NCBI RefSeq assembly: GCF_004365355.1
Contig: NZ_SODP01000002.1
Span: forward strand, 124,001 to 188,000
Direction: 5' to 3'
Source of the DNA: Kribbella pratensis
GTDB taxonomy: Bacteria; Actinomycetota; Actinomycetes; Propionibacteriales; Kribbellaceae
Length of the DNA: 64,000 nt
Below the pieces are notes generated by a model. That model searched no databases, was not told the origin of the DNA, and saw nothing but the letters and a program-made list of their open reading frames with translations. Shown here in pieces: positions 25,044 to 33,528 of the stretch. How positions within the stretch are numbered: position 1 is the stretch's first letter; the number at the start of each line of letters is the position of its first letter. The position numbers were made by a program, and so were the translations under genes.

Positions 25044-26493
25044 GTCGCCGGATCGCAGGCGACGCGAGCGCGAGCAGCCCGCCCAGTACCAGCGCGACCA
25101 CGCCGATCACACCGAAGTACGGCGCCTCGTGATCGGTGCTGTAGAGCTTCGCCAGTACGCCGGACATCGCCGTGCCGAGCGCGACGGAGAGGAAGAACAG
25201 GGCGACCATCTGGGTGCGGAACGCCTCGGGCGCGAGCTTTGTCGACAAGGAGAGACCGACCGGCGAGAGCAGTAGCTCTGCGATCGTGAAGACCAGCAGG
25301 ATGCCGGTGAGTCCGAGCAGCGGCGCGCTGTTCGGACCGCCACCGGCCATGGTCAGGAACAGCAGGAACGCGACGCCCATGATCGCCAGCCCGGCGCTGA
25401 ACTTGATCGGTGTCGACGGCTGCCGCGATCCGAGCTTCGTCCACAGCGCGGCGAACACGCCGGACAGGATGATGACCATCACCGGGTTGATCGACTGCAC
25501 GAACGACACCGGCATCTCCCAGCCGAAGATGTTCCGGTCCAGCCGCTGATCGGAGTAGACGGTCACCACAGTGAACTGCTGCTGGTAGAGCGACCAGAAC
25601 GCCGCACTGGCGATGAACAAGGGGATGAACGCGAGCACCCGGCTGTGTTCGACCTCTGTCAACCGGCCGCTGCCGAGGATGACGACGAAATAGGCGATCG
25701 CCGCGAGTGCGCTGATGACCGCGACCGCGAGCGCGTACCGCGAGGCGGGCACGATGCCGGAGATCAGGATCCCGACGACGACCACCAGCGCGACCACAGC
25801 GGCGATAACGACCCGGCGCAGCGCGTCGGCGGTCAGCGGGTTCGGCACCCGGCGGGCCTCGTCGGGCAGGCGACGACGACCGGCACCGTACTGGACCAGG
25901 CCGAGGAACATCCCCGCCGCGGCGAGGCCGAAGCCGTAGTGGAAGCCGACGTTCTTCTGCAGCAGGCCGGTCAGCAGAGGCCCGGCGAAGGCACCCAGAT
26001 TGATGCCGAGGTAGAACAGCGAGAAACCGCCGTCGCGGCGGTCGTCGTCCTCGCTGTACAGCGTCCCGACCAGCGAGGTCGCGTTCGCCTTCACTCCGCC
26101 ACTGCCGACGGCGATCAGCACCAGTCCGACCGCGACCCCGACCGCGACCCCGGCCAGGCCGGGGATCAGCGCCAGGGCGATGTGACCAGCCATCACCACG
26201 ACCGCGGCGTAGAACAGCGTGCGCTCGGGCCCGAGCGCACGGTCGGCCAGCCAGGCGCCGAGGATCGTGGACAGGTAGACGAGTCCGCCGTACGCGCCGA
26301 CGATGCTGGTCGCCGTACCTTCGTCGATGCCGAGGCCACCGCGCTCAGCGGTGTAGTACAGGTAGATGAGCAGGATGCCCTGCATGCCGTAGAACGAGAA
26401 GCGTTCCCACAGTTCGACGCCGAAGAGGTTGGCCAGGACCGGCGGTTGGCCGAAGAACGTGCGTTGCGCTTGTTCGGTCTCCGGGCTGCTCAC
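25024..26493 (-). CDS. Proton-dependent oligopeptide transporter (POT/PTR family)
   Basis: A 489-residue membrane protein with about 12-14 segments. The first segment carries the POT signature (ELWERFSFYGMQGILLIYL), including the ExxER proton-coupling motif near residues 28-32, and the second motif DRALGPERT follows helix 2. It imports di- and tripeptides with protons. No ribosome site stands out, and CTCCTCG/GAGG lies just upstream on the minus strand. It is monocistronic, with the membrane protein gene at 26533 starting upstream. Confidence 0.87.
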   Translation of the reverse strand: MSSPETEQAQRTFFGQPPVLANLFGVELWERFSFYGMQGILLIYLYYTAERGGLGIDEGTATSIVGAYGGLVYLSTILGAWLADRALGPERTLFYAAVVVMAGHIALALIPGLAGVAVGVAVGLVLIAVGSGGVKANATSLVGTLYSEDDDRRDGGFSLFYLGINLGAFAGPLLTGLLQKNVGFHYGFGLAAAGMFLGLVQYGAGRRRLPDEARRVPNPLTADALRRVVIAAVVALVVVVGILISGIVPASRYALAVAVISALAAIAYFVVILGSGRLTEVEHSRVLAFIPLFIASAAFWSLYQQQFTVVTVYSDQRLDRNIFGWEMPVSFVQSINPVMVIILSGVFAALWTKLGSRQPSTPIKFSAGLAIMGVAFLLFLTMAGGGPNSAPLLGLTGILLVFTIAELLLSPVGLSLSTKLAPEAFRTQMVALFFLSVALGTAMSGVLAKLYSTDHEAPYFGVIGVVALVLGGLLALASPAIRRLMRGVH

Positions 26494-26532
26494 GACAAGA
26501 CTCTCCTCGGTGATTGGCTCAGGTGATCAACG

Positions 26533-27261
26533 TCAGTGCTCGGCGCGGTGGGTGAAGAAGCGCGCGGGGTTCCCGGCGGCCCGAGGGTTCGAGGCGAGCC
26601 AGGTGACGAACGAGTCGGGATGCCGGCGCTCGAGTTCGTCCAGATAGGCACGCCGTACGTCGACCATCGCCTGTCGACGGTCCGCACCGAGGGCCCGCTG
26701 GAGCTGGGTGAAACTCCGTCGCCAGGCCAGACACAGTTCCTCGTCGCTCAGCTCCCCGACGCTGCGGACGACGGCGGTGAGGTACTTCGGCATCGGCCAG
26801 TCCTCCGCCGGACGGCCGTCGGCCTGGACGACCTGCAGCAGGTTGGACGATGCCGTGGGCAACTTGATCGGCCGGCGTCGCCGTACCTCACGAGGCGGCC
26901 GGTCGGCCGTCCCGGAGCGCAGCCAGCTGACGATGGGCGGGGAGACACCGACGACGAGCAGCATGAGCGCGACCGTCCGGGCTCCGACCGCGGCGGCGTA
27001 CCCGCAGACCGCGAGCACGAACAGTCCGCCGAGCACCGCCCACCGCGGGACGAGGTAGACCAGGTCGCCGGACGGTAGGTCGCGGCCCAGGCCGATACTC
27101 AGGCAGACCGATCCCGCGGTGAAGGCGGCGACCAGGAATGCAACCAGGTTCGTCGACGGCGAGACGAACACCAGCGACGCGACGACTCCGATTGTGGCCA
27201 GCAGACCCACGGCTGCCCGCCAGATGCGCGAATACCGCAGCTCGACGTCCACCATGTTCAT
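26533..27261 (-). CDS. Hypothetical membrane protein with four segments and a soluble C-terminal domain
   Basis: A 242-residue protein. About four hydrophobic segments occupy residues 12-110. A basic patch (REVRRRRPIKLP) and an apparently cytoplasmic helical domain follow, ending with RRAYLDELERRHPDSFVTWLASNP, a C-terminal pattern I associate with uncharacterised actinobacterial membrane proteins. No enzymatic motif is seen. The stop is 39 bases before the POT start on the same strand, so the two may share a transcript. Confidence 0.65.
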   Translation of the reverse strand: MNMVDVELRYSRIWRAAVGLLATIGVVASLVFVSPSTNLVAFLVAAFTAGSVCLSIGLGRDLPSGDLVYLVPRWAVLGGLFVLAVCGYAAAVGARTVALMLLVVGVSPPIVSWLRSGTADRPPREVRRRRPIKLPTASSNLLQVVQADGRPAEDWPMPKYLTAVVRSVGELSDEELCLAWRRSFTQLQRALGADRRQAMVDVRRAYLDELERRHPDSFVTWLASNPRAAGNPARFFTHRAEH

Positions 27262-27439
27262 CCCAGTGCCCCATCGCCCGGTCGTCCAACCAAGCGTTCC
27301 ACCCCCAGTGTCACTCGTCGGTGGCCATCAATGAAGACACCGTGACCGGTAAGACAGGGGACGTGTCGCGCCAAGCGACCGGGTGATCCGGGCGACGCGT
27401 GCGTTCTGACCTTCCGCTTCGACGTTCTCGGGCAGTTCT

Positions 27440-27453
27440 GCAACCGGTTGCAC
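27440..27453. promoter_or_regulatory. LacI-family operator 1 (TGCAACCGGTTGCA)
   Basis: A perfect 14-base palindrome with the central CG typical of LacI-family sites, directly upstream of a weak TATCGT -10 and 13 bases before the lacI start. An identical copy at 28473-28486 precedes the dehydrogenase operon. Confidence 0.8.
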
Positions 27454-27465
27454 TATCGTGGGTAC

Positions 27466-28470
27466 ATGTCGCCACGTCTGCAGCGGGCGCCGGGGGTCAC
27501 CATCGGCGATATCGCTGCCGCAGCCCGGGTCTCGCGGTCGACGGTGTCGCGGGCGTTCACCCGGCCGCAGCTGCTCAGTCCGGAGACCGTCGACCACGTC
27601 CGCGCGGTCGCGACCCGGCTCGGGTACGTCGGGAACCAGGCGGCGCGGGCGCTGTCGACGGGGCGGTTCGGGAACATCGCGGTCGTCGTACCCGATATCG
27701 CGAACCCGTTCTTCCCGCCGCTGGTTCGTAGCCTGCAATCGGCCGCGGAAACCGCCGACCTGGCGGTGTTCCTCGGCGACTCGGACGAGTCTGCGGAGCG
27801 GGAGGCCAAGCTGATCGCCCGGCTCGCGCCGCAGGTCGAGGGGTTCGTGCTGGCCTCGTCGCGGTTGTCCGAGGAGCTGATCCGCGAGCTGGCCGCCACT
27901 CGCCCGGTCGTCCTGGTGAACCGCGACCTCGACGGCATTCCCCGCGTGCTGATCGACTCTTCCGGCGGGATGACCGAGGCGGTCATGCTGCTGAAGAAGC
28001 TCGGTCACCAGCGGATCGCGTACCTGGCCGGCCCGCGTGACTCATGGTCCGACCAGCAGCGCCGGGAGGTTCTGACTTCGGCCGCGTCGGGCTTGGCCGT
28101 CGAGGTGATCGAGGTCGGCCGGCCGAGCTACGCTGCCGGACGGGACTCCGTGTCGGCGATCGTGCGGTCCGGCGCGACCGCTGCGATCGCGTTCGACGAC
28201 GTGGTCTCACAAGGCGTGCTGGCCGGGCTCGAACTGCGCGGCATCTCGGTGCCTTCGGACTTCAGCCTGATCGGCTGCGACGACACCCTCGCCGCGCTCA
28301 CCACGCCGGCGCTCACCAGCGTCTCGGCGGGCGCCGCCACCGCTGGTACGGCGGCCGCGAAGCTCCTGATCCAGCTCCTGGAGGACCCCACCGCGGAGTG
28401 CGTCACGATCGCGACCCACTTGGTGATCAGAGCGACGACGGCCGCTGTGACGGACGGGGCGATGCGTTGA
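27466..28470 (+). CDS. LacI-family transcriptional regulator of the dehydrogenase operon
   Basis: A 334-residue regulator. The N-terminal helix-turn-helix is VTIGDIAAAARVSRSTVSRAF (about residues 10-30), followed by the hinge helix NQAARALSTG. The periplasmic-binding-protein-like effector domain begins at NIAVVVPDIANPFF. Identical operators in front of this gene and of the next one imply autorepression and control of the downstream genes. The ATG at 27466 is preferred over 27448 because the operator and -10 would otherwise sit inside the gene. The ligand is probably a sugar or sugar acid handled by the dehydrogenases. Confidence 0.9.
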   Translation: MSPRLQRAPGVTIGDIAAAARVSRSTVSRAFTRPQLLSPETVDHVRAVATRLGYVGNQAARALSTGRFGNIAVVVPDIANPFFPPLVRSLQSAAETADLAVFLGDSDESAEREAKLIARLAPQVEGFVLASSRLSEELIRELAATRPVVLVNRDLDGIPRVLIDSSGGMTEAVMLLKKLGHQRIAYLAGPRDSWSDQQRREVLTSAASGLAVEVIEVGRPSYAAGRDSVSAIVRSGATAAIAFDDVVSQGVLAGLELRGISVPSDFSLIGCDDTLAALTTPALTSVSAGAATAGTAAAKLLIQLLEDPTAECVTIATHLVIRATTAAVTDGAMR

Positions 28471-28495
28471 CCTGCAACCGGTTGCATGCTGGAAT
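28467..28495 (+). promoter_or_regulatory. Dehydrogenase operon promoter with embedded LacI operator 2
   Basis: TTGACC (28467-28472), a 17-base spacer and TGGAAT (28490-28495) form a good promoter. The spacer starts with the palindrome TGCAACCGGTTGCA (28473-28486), so the repressor would occupy the core promoter. The ATG at 28502 is six bases past the -10, so the message is probably leaderless. The -35 overlaps the lacI stop. Confidence 0.8.
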
Positions 28496-28501
28496 CACGA
28501 G

Positions 28502-29464
28502 ATGACTCGGATCGCCATCGCCGGAGCTGCCCATCCGCACGTGGCCTATGCGACCGCGGAGGTCGACGCTGTCGACTCGTTCGAACTGGTCGCGGTTGCG
28601 GATCCGAGCCGGGAGCTCGCCGAGCGATGGGCTGCGCCGTACGACGCGAAGGTGTTCACCGACCACCAGGCGATGCTGCGCGAGGTCGAGCCCGACATCG
28701 TCATGGTGGCCGGCATCTACGGCGACCGCGGTCAGGCGGTTGTCGATGCTTTGAATGCCGGTTGCCACGTCATCGCCGACAAGCCGCTCTGTACGACCCT
28801 CGCAGACCTCGACGCGATCACCGAAGCCGTGCGACGCACCGGCCGCCACGTCACGCTCCTGCTGGAGAAGCGCTACTACCCCGTCACGCTCGCGGCGCTC
28901 GAGATCTCCGGTCAGCTCGGCACCATCCACGGTGTGACCGCCTCAGGCCCGCACAAGCTCAACCGTCCGACGCGACCGGCCTGGTTCTTCGACCGGGCGC
29001 AGTACGGCGGTTTGCTGACCGATCTTGCCGTCCACGACATCGACGCCGGACTGCTCTTCACCGGCCTGACCAGTGGGACCGTGAGCGGCTTTGTGGTGGA
29101 CACGTCGTACGGCGTGGCGACGCTGAGCGGACCCGGTGCCCTGATCACCGCCGGTGTGGACTGGATGAATCCGGCCGGCTCCCCGATGCACGGCGACTAT
29201 CGGATGAAGCTAGTCGGCACCGAAGGCACCGCCGAGCTGCTCTGGGCACGCAACCGTCTCGTCGTCACCACGACCGAGCTCGCCCCACACGACGTACCGC
29301 TGCCGGCCGGCCATCGCCCCGCTGAGCTTCCCCTGCAGGCGTTTGCTGCAGGCAACGAACCGGACATCACCACTGCACGCGGTCTGCTCGTGACCCGCTT
29401 GGCCCTGCTCGCACAACAGTCCGCCGAGACCGGCGGCGTACCGCTTCCTTGGACGACTCCCTGA
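28502..29464 (+). CDS. Gfo/Idh/MocA-family oxidoreductase (1 of 3)
   Basis: A 320-residue NAD(P)-dependent dehydrogenase. It starts MTRIAIAGAAHPHVAYATAE, a divergent GxGxxG in which an AAHPH replaces the usual glycine pattern. The EKP-like motif reads DKPLCT (near residue 96), and the C-terminal alpha/beta domain carries the catalytic HDID (near residue 178). Members oxidise polyols, inositols or sugars, sometimes making 3-ketosugars. It is first in an operon with two further family members. Confidence 0.85.
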   Translation: MTRIAIAGAAHPHVAYATAEVDAVDSFELVAVADPSRELAERWAAPYDAKVFTDHQAMLREVEPDIVMVAGIYGDRGQAVVDALNAGCHVIADKPLCTTLADLDAITEAVRRTGRHVTLLLEKRYYPVTLAALEISGQLGTIHGVTASGPHKLNRPTRPAWFFDRAQYGGLLTDLAVHDIDAGLLFTGLTSGTVSGFVVDTSYGVATLSGPGALITAGVDWMNPAGSPMHGDYRMKLVGTEGTAELLWARNRLVVTTTELAPHDVPLPAGHRPAELPLQAFAAGNEPDITTARGLLVTRLALLAQQSAETGGVPLPWTTP

Positions 29465-29488
29465 TCCCCCTGATCGAAGAGAGGTCTC

Positions 29489-30502
29489 ATGCGTTTCGCC
29501 CTGATCGGTGCCGGCGCGATCGGCACTGTGCACGCTCGCCTCATCGAAGCCCTCGGTAACGAAGCCGAACTGGTCGCGGTGGTCGACCAGGACCTCGACC
29601 GCGCCGGCAAACTCGTCGAGCAGTACGGCGGCCAGGCGTTTGCCACTCCGGCCGAGGCGTACGCCGCTTCGTCGGCCGACGCCGTCTCGATCTGTCTGCC
29701 GAGCGCGCTGCACGCGGAGAATGCCATCGAGGCGCTGCAGGCCGGCAAGCACGTGATCGTCGAGAAGCCCGTGGACATCTCGCTCGAGGCCGCCGACCGT
29801 CTGATCGAGGCGCAGCGAGCCACGGGTCTCACCGTCTCGGTCATCAGCCAGCGCCGGTTCCAGCCGCCGGTCGCACAGATCCGTACGGCGATCGACACCG
29901 GCGCGCTCGGCCGCGTGACCTCGGGCATCTCCGAGTCGGCGTTCTTCCGGCCGCAGTCGTACTACGACGGCGACGACTGGCGCGGCACCCTCGCGATCGA
30001 CGGCGGCGGGGCACTCATGAACCAGGGCATTCACGCACTCGATCTGCTGGTGTGGATGCTCGGACGCCCGGTCCAGGTCAGTGCGCAGACCGGCATGCTC
30101 GCCCACTCGGGGATCGAGGTCGAGGATCTGGCCGGGGCTTCGATCCTGTTCGAGAGCGGGGCGATCGGGTTGCTGCTCGCCAGCACTGCGGCGTACCCCG
30201 GTCGTCCGGTGCGGCTGACGATCCACGGCGATCAAGGTACGGCGGTGCTCGACGACGATCAGCTCGCGTACTTCGCCTCGGCCGAGGGGGGTGAGCCTGA
30301 GGCGCCTGTGCTGGAAGGACCGGACGATTGGGGTCCGGTGGAGCTCGCCCATCTTGCGCAGTACCGGAACTTCATCGCTGCCGTTCGTGACGGACGCGCT
30401 CCGGCCGTGTCGTTGGAGGCGGGGCGTCGGTCGTTGGCGACGGTGCTCGCCGTTTACGAATCCGCTCGCCTCGGGCGTCCCGTTGAGCTGAAGGAGAACT
30501 GA
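29489..30502 (+). CDS. Gfo/Idh/MocA-family oxidoreductase (2 of 3)
   Basis: A 337-residue enzyme and the most canonical of the three: GAGAIGTVHARLIEAL for the nucleotide loop (residues 7-22), EKPVDIS near residue 92, and the catalytic GIHALDLLVWMLG near residues 181-193. AGAGAGG lies upstream in the 24-base gap after gene 1. Family precedent suggests oxidation of a cyclic polyol or sugar. The next gene overlaps its stop (TGATG). Confidence 0.9.
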   Translation: MRFALIGAGAIGTVHARLIEALGNEAELVAVVDQDLDRAGKLVEQYGGQAFATPAEAYAASSADAVSICLPSALHAENAIEALQAGKHVIVEKPVDISLEAADRLIEAQRATGLTVSVISQRRFQPPVAQIRTAIDTGALGRVTSGISESAFFRPQSYYDGDDWRGTLAIDGGGALMNQGIHALDLLVWMLGRPVQVSAQTGMLAHSGIEVEDLAGASILFESGAIGLLLASTAAYPGRPVRLTIHGDQGTAVLDDDQLAYFASAEGGEPEAPVLEGPDDWGPVELAHLAQYRNFIAAVRDGRAPAVSLEAGRRSLATVLAVYESARLGRPVELKEN

Positions 30503-31314
30503 TGCGCATCGCTCTGGTCGGGACGGAGAACAGCCACGCCGACCACATCGTTCGTGCCTTGAACGTGGATCAGATCTCGGACGCCCGGGTGGTCGCGCTG
30601 GTCGGCGACGACGAGAAGACCCGCAAGCTCGCGGCTCTTGGCGGAATCGCCGAAGTCGTCGGCACGTCGGGCGAGCTGATCGGCTCGGTCGACGCGTTGA
30701 TCGTCACCAACCGCGACGGTGCGGTGCATCGCGAGCTCGCCGTACCGTTCCTGGAGGCAGGCATCCCGGTCTGGGTGGACAAACCGCTCGCGGCCAGTAC
30801 GTCGGATGCGCGGGCGATCCTCGATGCGGCGCGTCTGGGCGGCGCGCCCGTGACGTCGTACTCCGCTGTGCGGTGGGTCGCGGACGCTGATGCGCTTGCG
30901 GAGGCCCAGGTCGGCGAGGTGCAAACGGTCACCGTGACGGGACCGGCCGATCCGGACAGTGAGTACAGCGGGATCTTCTTCTACGGCATCCACATCGCCG
31001 ACCTCGCCCAGCGGCTGGCTCCTGGCGAACCGGGTCCGGTCTCGGTCGAACGTGTCGGCTCGACTGTGGTGGCGCGCTACCGCAGCAACGGGGTTCTGGT
31101 GACGTTGCAGTTCGTCAAGCCGACGGATGATGGGCGGGTGCCGTTCCATGCGGCGATCGTCGGGCGGACCGGTTTGGCCAGCCAGGCCGTGGAGTTGGAC
31201 GCGGACTACGTCGTACCTGGTCTGCAGGTTTTCCTGAGGATGCTCGAGACCGGTGAGCGGCCGCTGGACGACGCGACCATGCTGACGCCGATCACGGTCC
31301 TCGAGCAAGTGTGA
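30502..31314 (+). CDS. Gfo/Idh/MocA-like oxidoreductase (3 of 3, short form)
   Basis: A 270-residue, shorter member: MRIALVGTENSHADHIVRAL at the N-terminus, and DKPLAAS in place of EKP near residue 93. The C-terminal domain is reduced, with the catalytic His perhaps in GIHIADLAQ (about residue 165). TENSHADH resembles the AAHPH of gene 1, so these two may form a distinct subgroup next to the canonical gene 2. The ATG overlaps the preceding stop, giving translational coupling. Confidence 0.82.
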   Translation: MRIALVGTENSHADHIVRALNVDQISDARVVALVGDDEKTRKLAALGGIAEVVGTSGELIGSVDALIVTNRDGAVHRELAVPFLEAGIPVWVDKPLAASTSDARAILDAARLGGAPVTSYSAVRWVADADALAEAQVGEVQTVTVTGPADPDSEYSGIFFYGIHIADLAQRLAPGEPGPVSVERVGSTVVARYRSNGVLVTLQFVKPTDDGRVPFHAAIVGRTGLASQAVELDADYVVPGLQVFLRMLETGERPLDDATMLTPITVLEQV

Positions 31315-31364
31315 AGCGACTCGCGTAGCCCTCACATGGTCGCGGGGTCCGGCGTTCCATCGGT

Positions 31365-32075
31365 ATGAACAAGTACGAGCGACGAGTAGCCGGAGCCGAC
31401 TGGGACGCCGTGACCGCCGAGGTGAACGATCTCGGCTGCGCGCTGCTCCCTCAGTTGCTGACGCCGACCGAGGCTGCCCGGATCGCGGCGCTGTACGAGG
31501 ATGTTTCGCGTTTTCGCGCGACGGTTGACATGGCGCGGCACCGGTTCGGGGAAGGTCAGTACCGGTACTTCGACCGGCCGTTCCCTGCGGAGGTGGAGGC
31601 GTTGCGGCAGGCGCTGTACCCACGGTTGCTGCCCATCGCGCGTGATTGGTACGCAAAGCTGGGGCGCTCGGCTGAGTGGCCCGACACGCTCGACGAGTGG
31701 CTCGACATCTGCCACTCGGCCGGGCAGACACGGCCGACGCCGATCCTGCTGCGGTACGGCGCCGGTGATTGGAACGCGCTACATCGGGACCTGTACGGCG
31801 ACAAGGTGTTCCCGCTGCAGGTCGTCATCAACCTGAACGATCCGGGCGTCGACCACACCGGCGGCGAGTTCCTCCTGGTCGAACAACGCCCCCGAGCCCA
31901 GTCCCGAGGCACCGCAACCCTCATCCCCCAAGGCCACGGCCTCCTCTTCACCACCCGAGACCGCCCCGTCAAATCCACCCGAGGCTGGTCCGCCTCCCCC
32001 GTCCGCCACGGCGTCTCCCCCATCAAATCGGGCCAACGCCACACCCTCGGCCTGGTCTTCCACGACGCCAAATAA
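31365..32075 (+). CDS. 2-oxoglutarate/Fe(II)-dependent oxygenase
   Basis: A 236-residue double-stranded beta-helix enzyme. Iron ligands are His140 and Asp142 (ALHRDLYG) and His215 (VRHGVSPI), and Arg225 (SGQRHTLG) should bind 2-oxoglutarate. It resembles prolyl-4-hydroxylase/AlkB-like soluble oxygenases that hydroxylate small molecules or proteins. It follows the third dehydrogenase by 50 bases with no clear promoter of its own, so it may be the last gene of the LacI-controlled unit. Confidence 0.8.
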   Translation: MNKYERRVAGADWDAVTAEVNDLGCALLPQLLTPTEAARIAALYEDVSRFRATVDMARHRFGEGQYRYFDRPFPAEVEALRQALYPRLLPIARDWYAKLGRSAEWPDTLDEWLDICHSAGQTRPTPILLRYGAGDWNALHRDLYGDKVFPLQVVINLNDPGVDHTGGEFLLVEQRPRAQSRGTATLIPQGHGLLFTTRDRPVKSTRGWSASPVRHGVSPIKSGQRHTLGLVFHDAK

Positions 32076-32094
32076 ATCGGACACCGCTCCGCGG

Positions 32095-32595
32095 CTAGCT
32101 GTGGGAGGCGTCGGCGGTCAGGTCCACGGGGTCGGCGAACTTCCAGAAGAACACTGGCACGTCGGACTCGGCGTTCAGCTTCGTCATCGTGGCTTCCATG
32201 GGAGCCGTTGACCACAAGGTGACGCTGATGCCGGAGTAGTCGCGATTCGGACCAGTTGAACTCACAACGTCGCTGTGATCGGCCAGGACCTGCCGGGCTA
32301 CCGGATCAAGATCGGCCAGTGAGTATCTGCTGGCATGAAAGCTCACCGGCACCGCCTGCGCTGCGGCCAGACTCCGCAGTTCGGCCGGCGGCGTGCCCTT
32401 CCAATACACCACCACAGCGTCCTGGTCTCGCAGGAGCTCAAGACCGCAGGCGTTCACGTTCGCGCTCTTCTCGATCCAGTCGGCCAACGTGTCGGCCGCG
32501 ATCGAACGCGGCGTCGGCATCAGCTCCGCCGGCACCGAACCCGTAATCGCCTTCTTCGGGCGATGTCCGCCGCAATCCGTACCGTCCCGAGTCAT
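32095..32595 (-). CDS. Hypothetical protein
   Basis: A 166-residue protein of no recognised family. A segment around residues 53-100 (VVVYWKGTPPAELRSLA and SFHASRYSLADLDPVARQVL) resembles the beta-alpha pattern of protease pro-domains that mimic or guide a partner, but no protease is attached. No signal peptide is visible. AGGAGG lies ten bases before the ATG at 32595, and a second ATG 25 codons in is an alternative. The stop is 20 bases from the convergent oxygenase stop. Confidence 0.55.
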   Translation of the reverse strand: MTRDGTDCGGHRPKKAITGSVPAELMPTPRSIAADTLADWIEKSANVNACGLELLRDQDAVVVYWKGTPPAELRSLAAAQAVPVSFHASRYSLADLDPVARQVLADHSDVVSSTGPNRDYSGISVTLWSTAPMEATMTKLNAESDVPVFFWKFADPVDLTADASHS

Positions 32596-32657
32596 CAGCT
32601 GCGGTCCTCCTGCACCACTACGACGAAAGCCGCACCTTCAGTCTCGCGCGGATGGGT

Positions 32658-33239
32658 TCAGGTGTGGAGGGTGGGGTGGTAGGTGAGTTCTTGGGTGCGG
32701 TTGTCGAAGGTGTGGGCTTCTAGGAGTTCCAGGTCGAAGTCGGCGGCGCCGCCGAAGACGGGCTCTACGCCGGTTTGGCCGGCGATGACCGGGAAGACCG
32801 TGACCTGGACGCGGTCTACGAGGCCGGCGGCCATCAGGGCTCGGTTGAGGGAGAGGCTGCCGTGGGAGCGGAGCGGTACGTCGGACTCTTCCTTGAGGCG
32901 GGCGATCGTCTTGACCGCGTCGCCGGTGACGACGGTTGCGTCGGGCCAGTCGAACGGTCCCTCGAGGGTTGACGACACCACCGTGGTCGGCATGGGGCGC
33001 ATTCGCGCGTTCACCGGGTCGAGCTCCTCGGAGGGGATCTTGCTCGAGCCGATCATCTGCATCATCAGCCGGAACGTGTCCGCTCCGAACACCATCCGCT
33101 GCGGCTCGTCGTACTGCGCGATCCGCCGCTCCAGGAACTCCGGGCCCTGCTTGCCCCAGTACGGTCCCCAGTCGGCGTTGTCGTACGACGCGAATCCGTC
33201 GAGGCTGGCGAAGACGTCGAAGGTATAGCTCGCGGTCAT
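32658..33239 (-). CDS. RibD/DHFR-fold reductase family protein
   Basis: A 193-residue protein of the dihydrofolate-reductase-like (RibD C-terminal) family: YTFDVFASLDGFASYDNADW at the N-terminus, the middle TTVVSSTLEGPFDWP, then LRSHGSLSLNRALMAAGLVDR (the family usually has GS-L---L-GLVDE) and VFPVIAG. Function is unassigned; such proteins reduce pteridine or flavin-like substrates. The ATG at 33239 is set by AAGGGGAG. A longer frame to 33326 has no ribosome site. Confidence 0.82.
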   Translation of the reverse strand: MTASYTFDVFASLDGFASYDNADWGPYWGKQGPEFLERRIAQYDEPQRMVFGADTFRLMMQMIGSSKIPSEELDPVNARMRPMPTTVVSSTLEGPFDWPDATVVTGDAVKTIARLKEESDVPLRSHGSLSLNRALMAAGLVDRVQVTVFPVIAGQTGVEPVFGGAADFDLELLEAHTFDNRTQELTYHPTLHT

Positions 33240-33391
33240 CTTGTTCTCCCCTTGAATGCTCTCGGCAACCCCCACGGGCAGCCATTCACCCCTGCGTCGA
33301 ACACCTAGCCCATGATTCGACACCACCCACGCAAGTCACCACCACCCTTGCAGCCCACGTCGAAAAGCCGACCACCGACGCACAGGACCGC

Positions 33392-33482
33392 TAACGACAG
33401 GAGGTAGTCCTCCTCGGCCTCACCCTCCCAGCGTGAACCGGTCGCCGAGCGGCAGCTACAAGTCCACTACCTCCTGTCCTTA
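33392..33482. ncRNA. Candidate structured RNA or long-loop inverted repeat
   Basis: A 17-base arm at 33392-33408 pairs with 33466-33482 at 16 of 17 positions (core GACAGGAGGTAGT and its complement). Inside the 57-base loop, CTCGGC (33413-33418) pairs with GCCGAG (33444-33449), and GGAGG-TAGT-CCTCC (33400-33413) offers an alternative hairpin. The nested layout is unlike an ordinary terminator. It could end the SGNH gene transcript, act as an RNA switch or be a remnant of a small mobile element. Confidence 0.4.
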
Positions 33483-33528
33483 ACACACATCTGCCGCTCC
33501 CGGATGCTCGTGCTCACGGCGTACGGCG

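Noticed and set aside
33392..33482. Inverted repeat considered as insertion-sequence ends
   Set aside because: The 57-base interior cannot encode a transposase, and no target duplication was seen. It is kept only as a candidate structured element.
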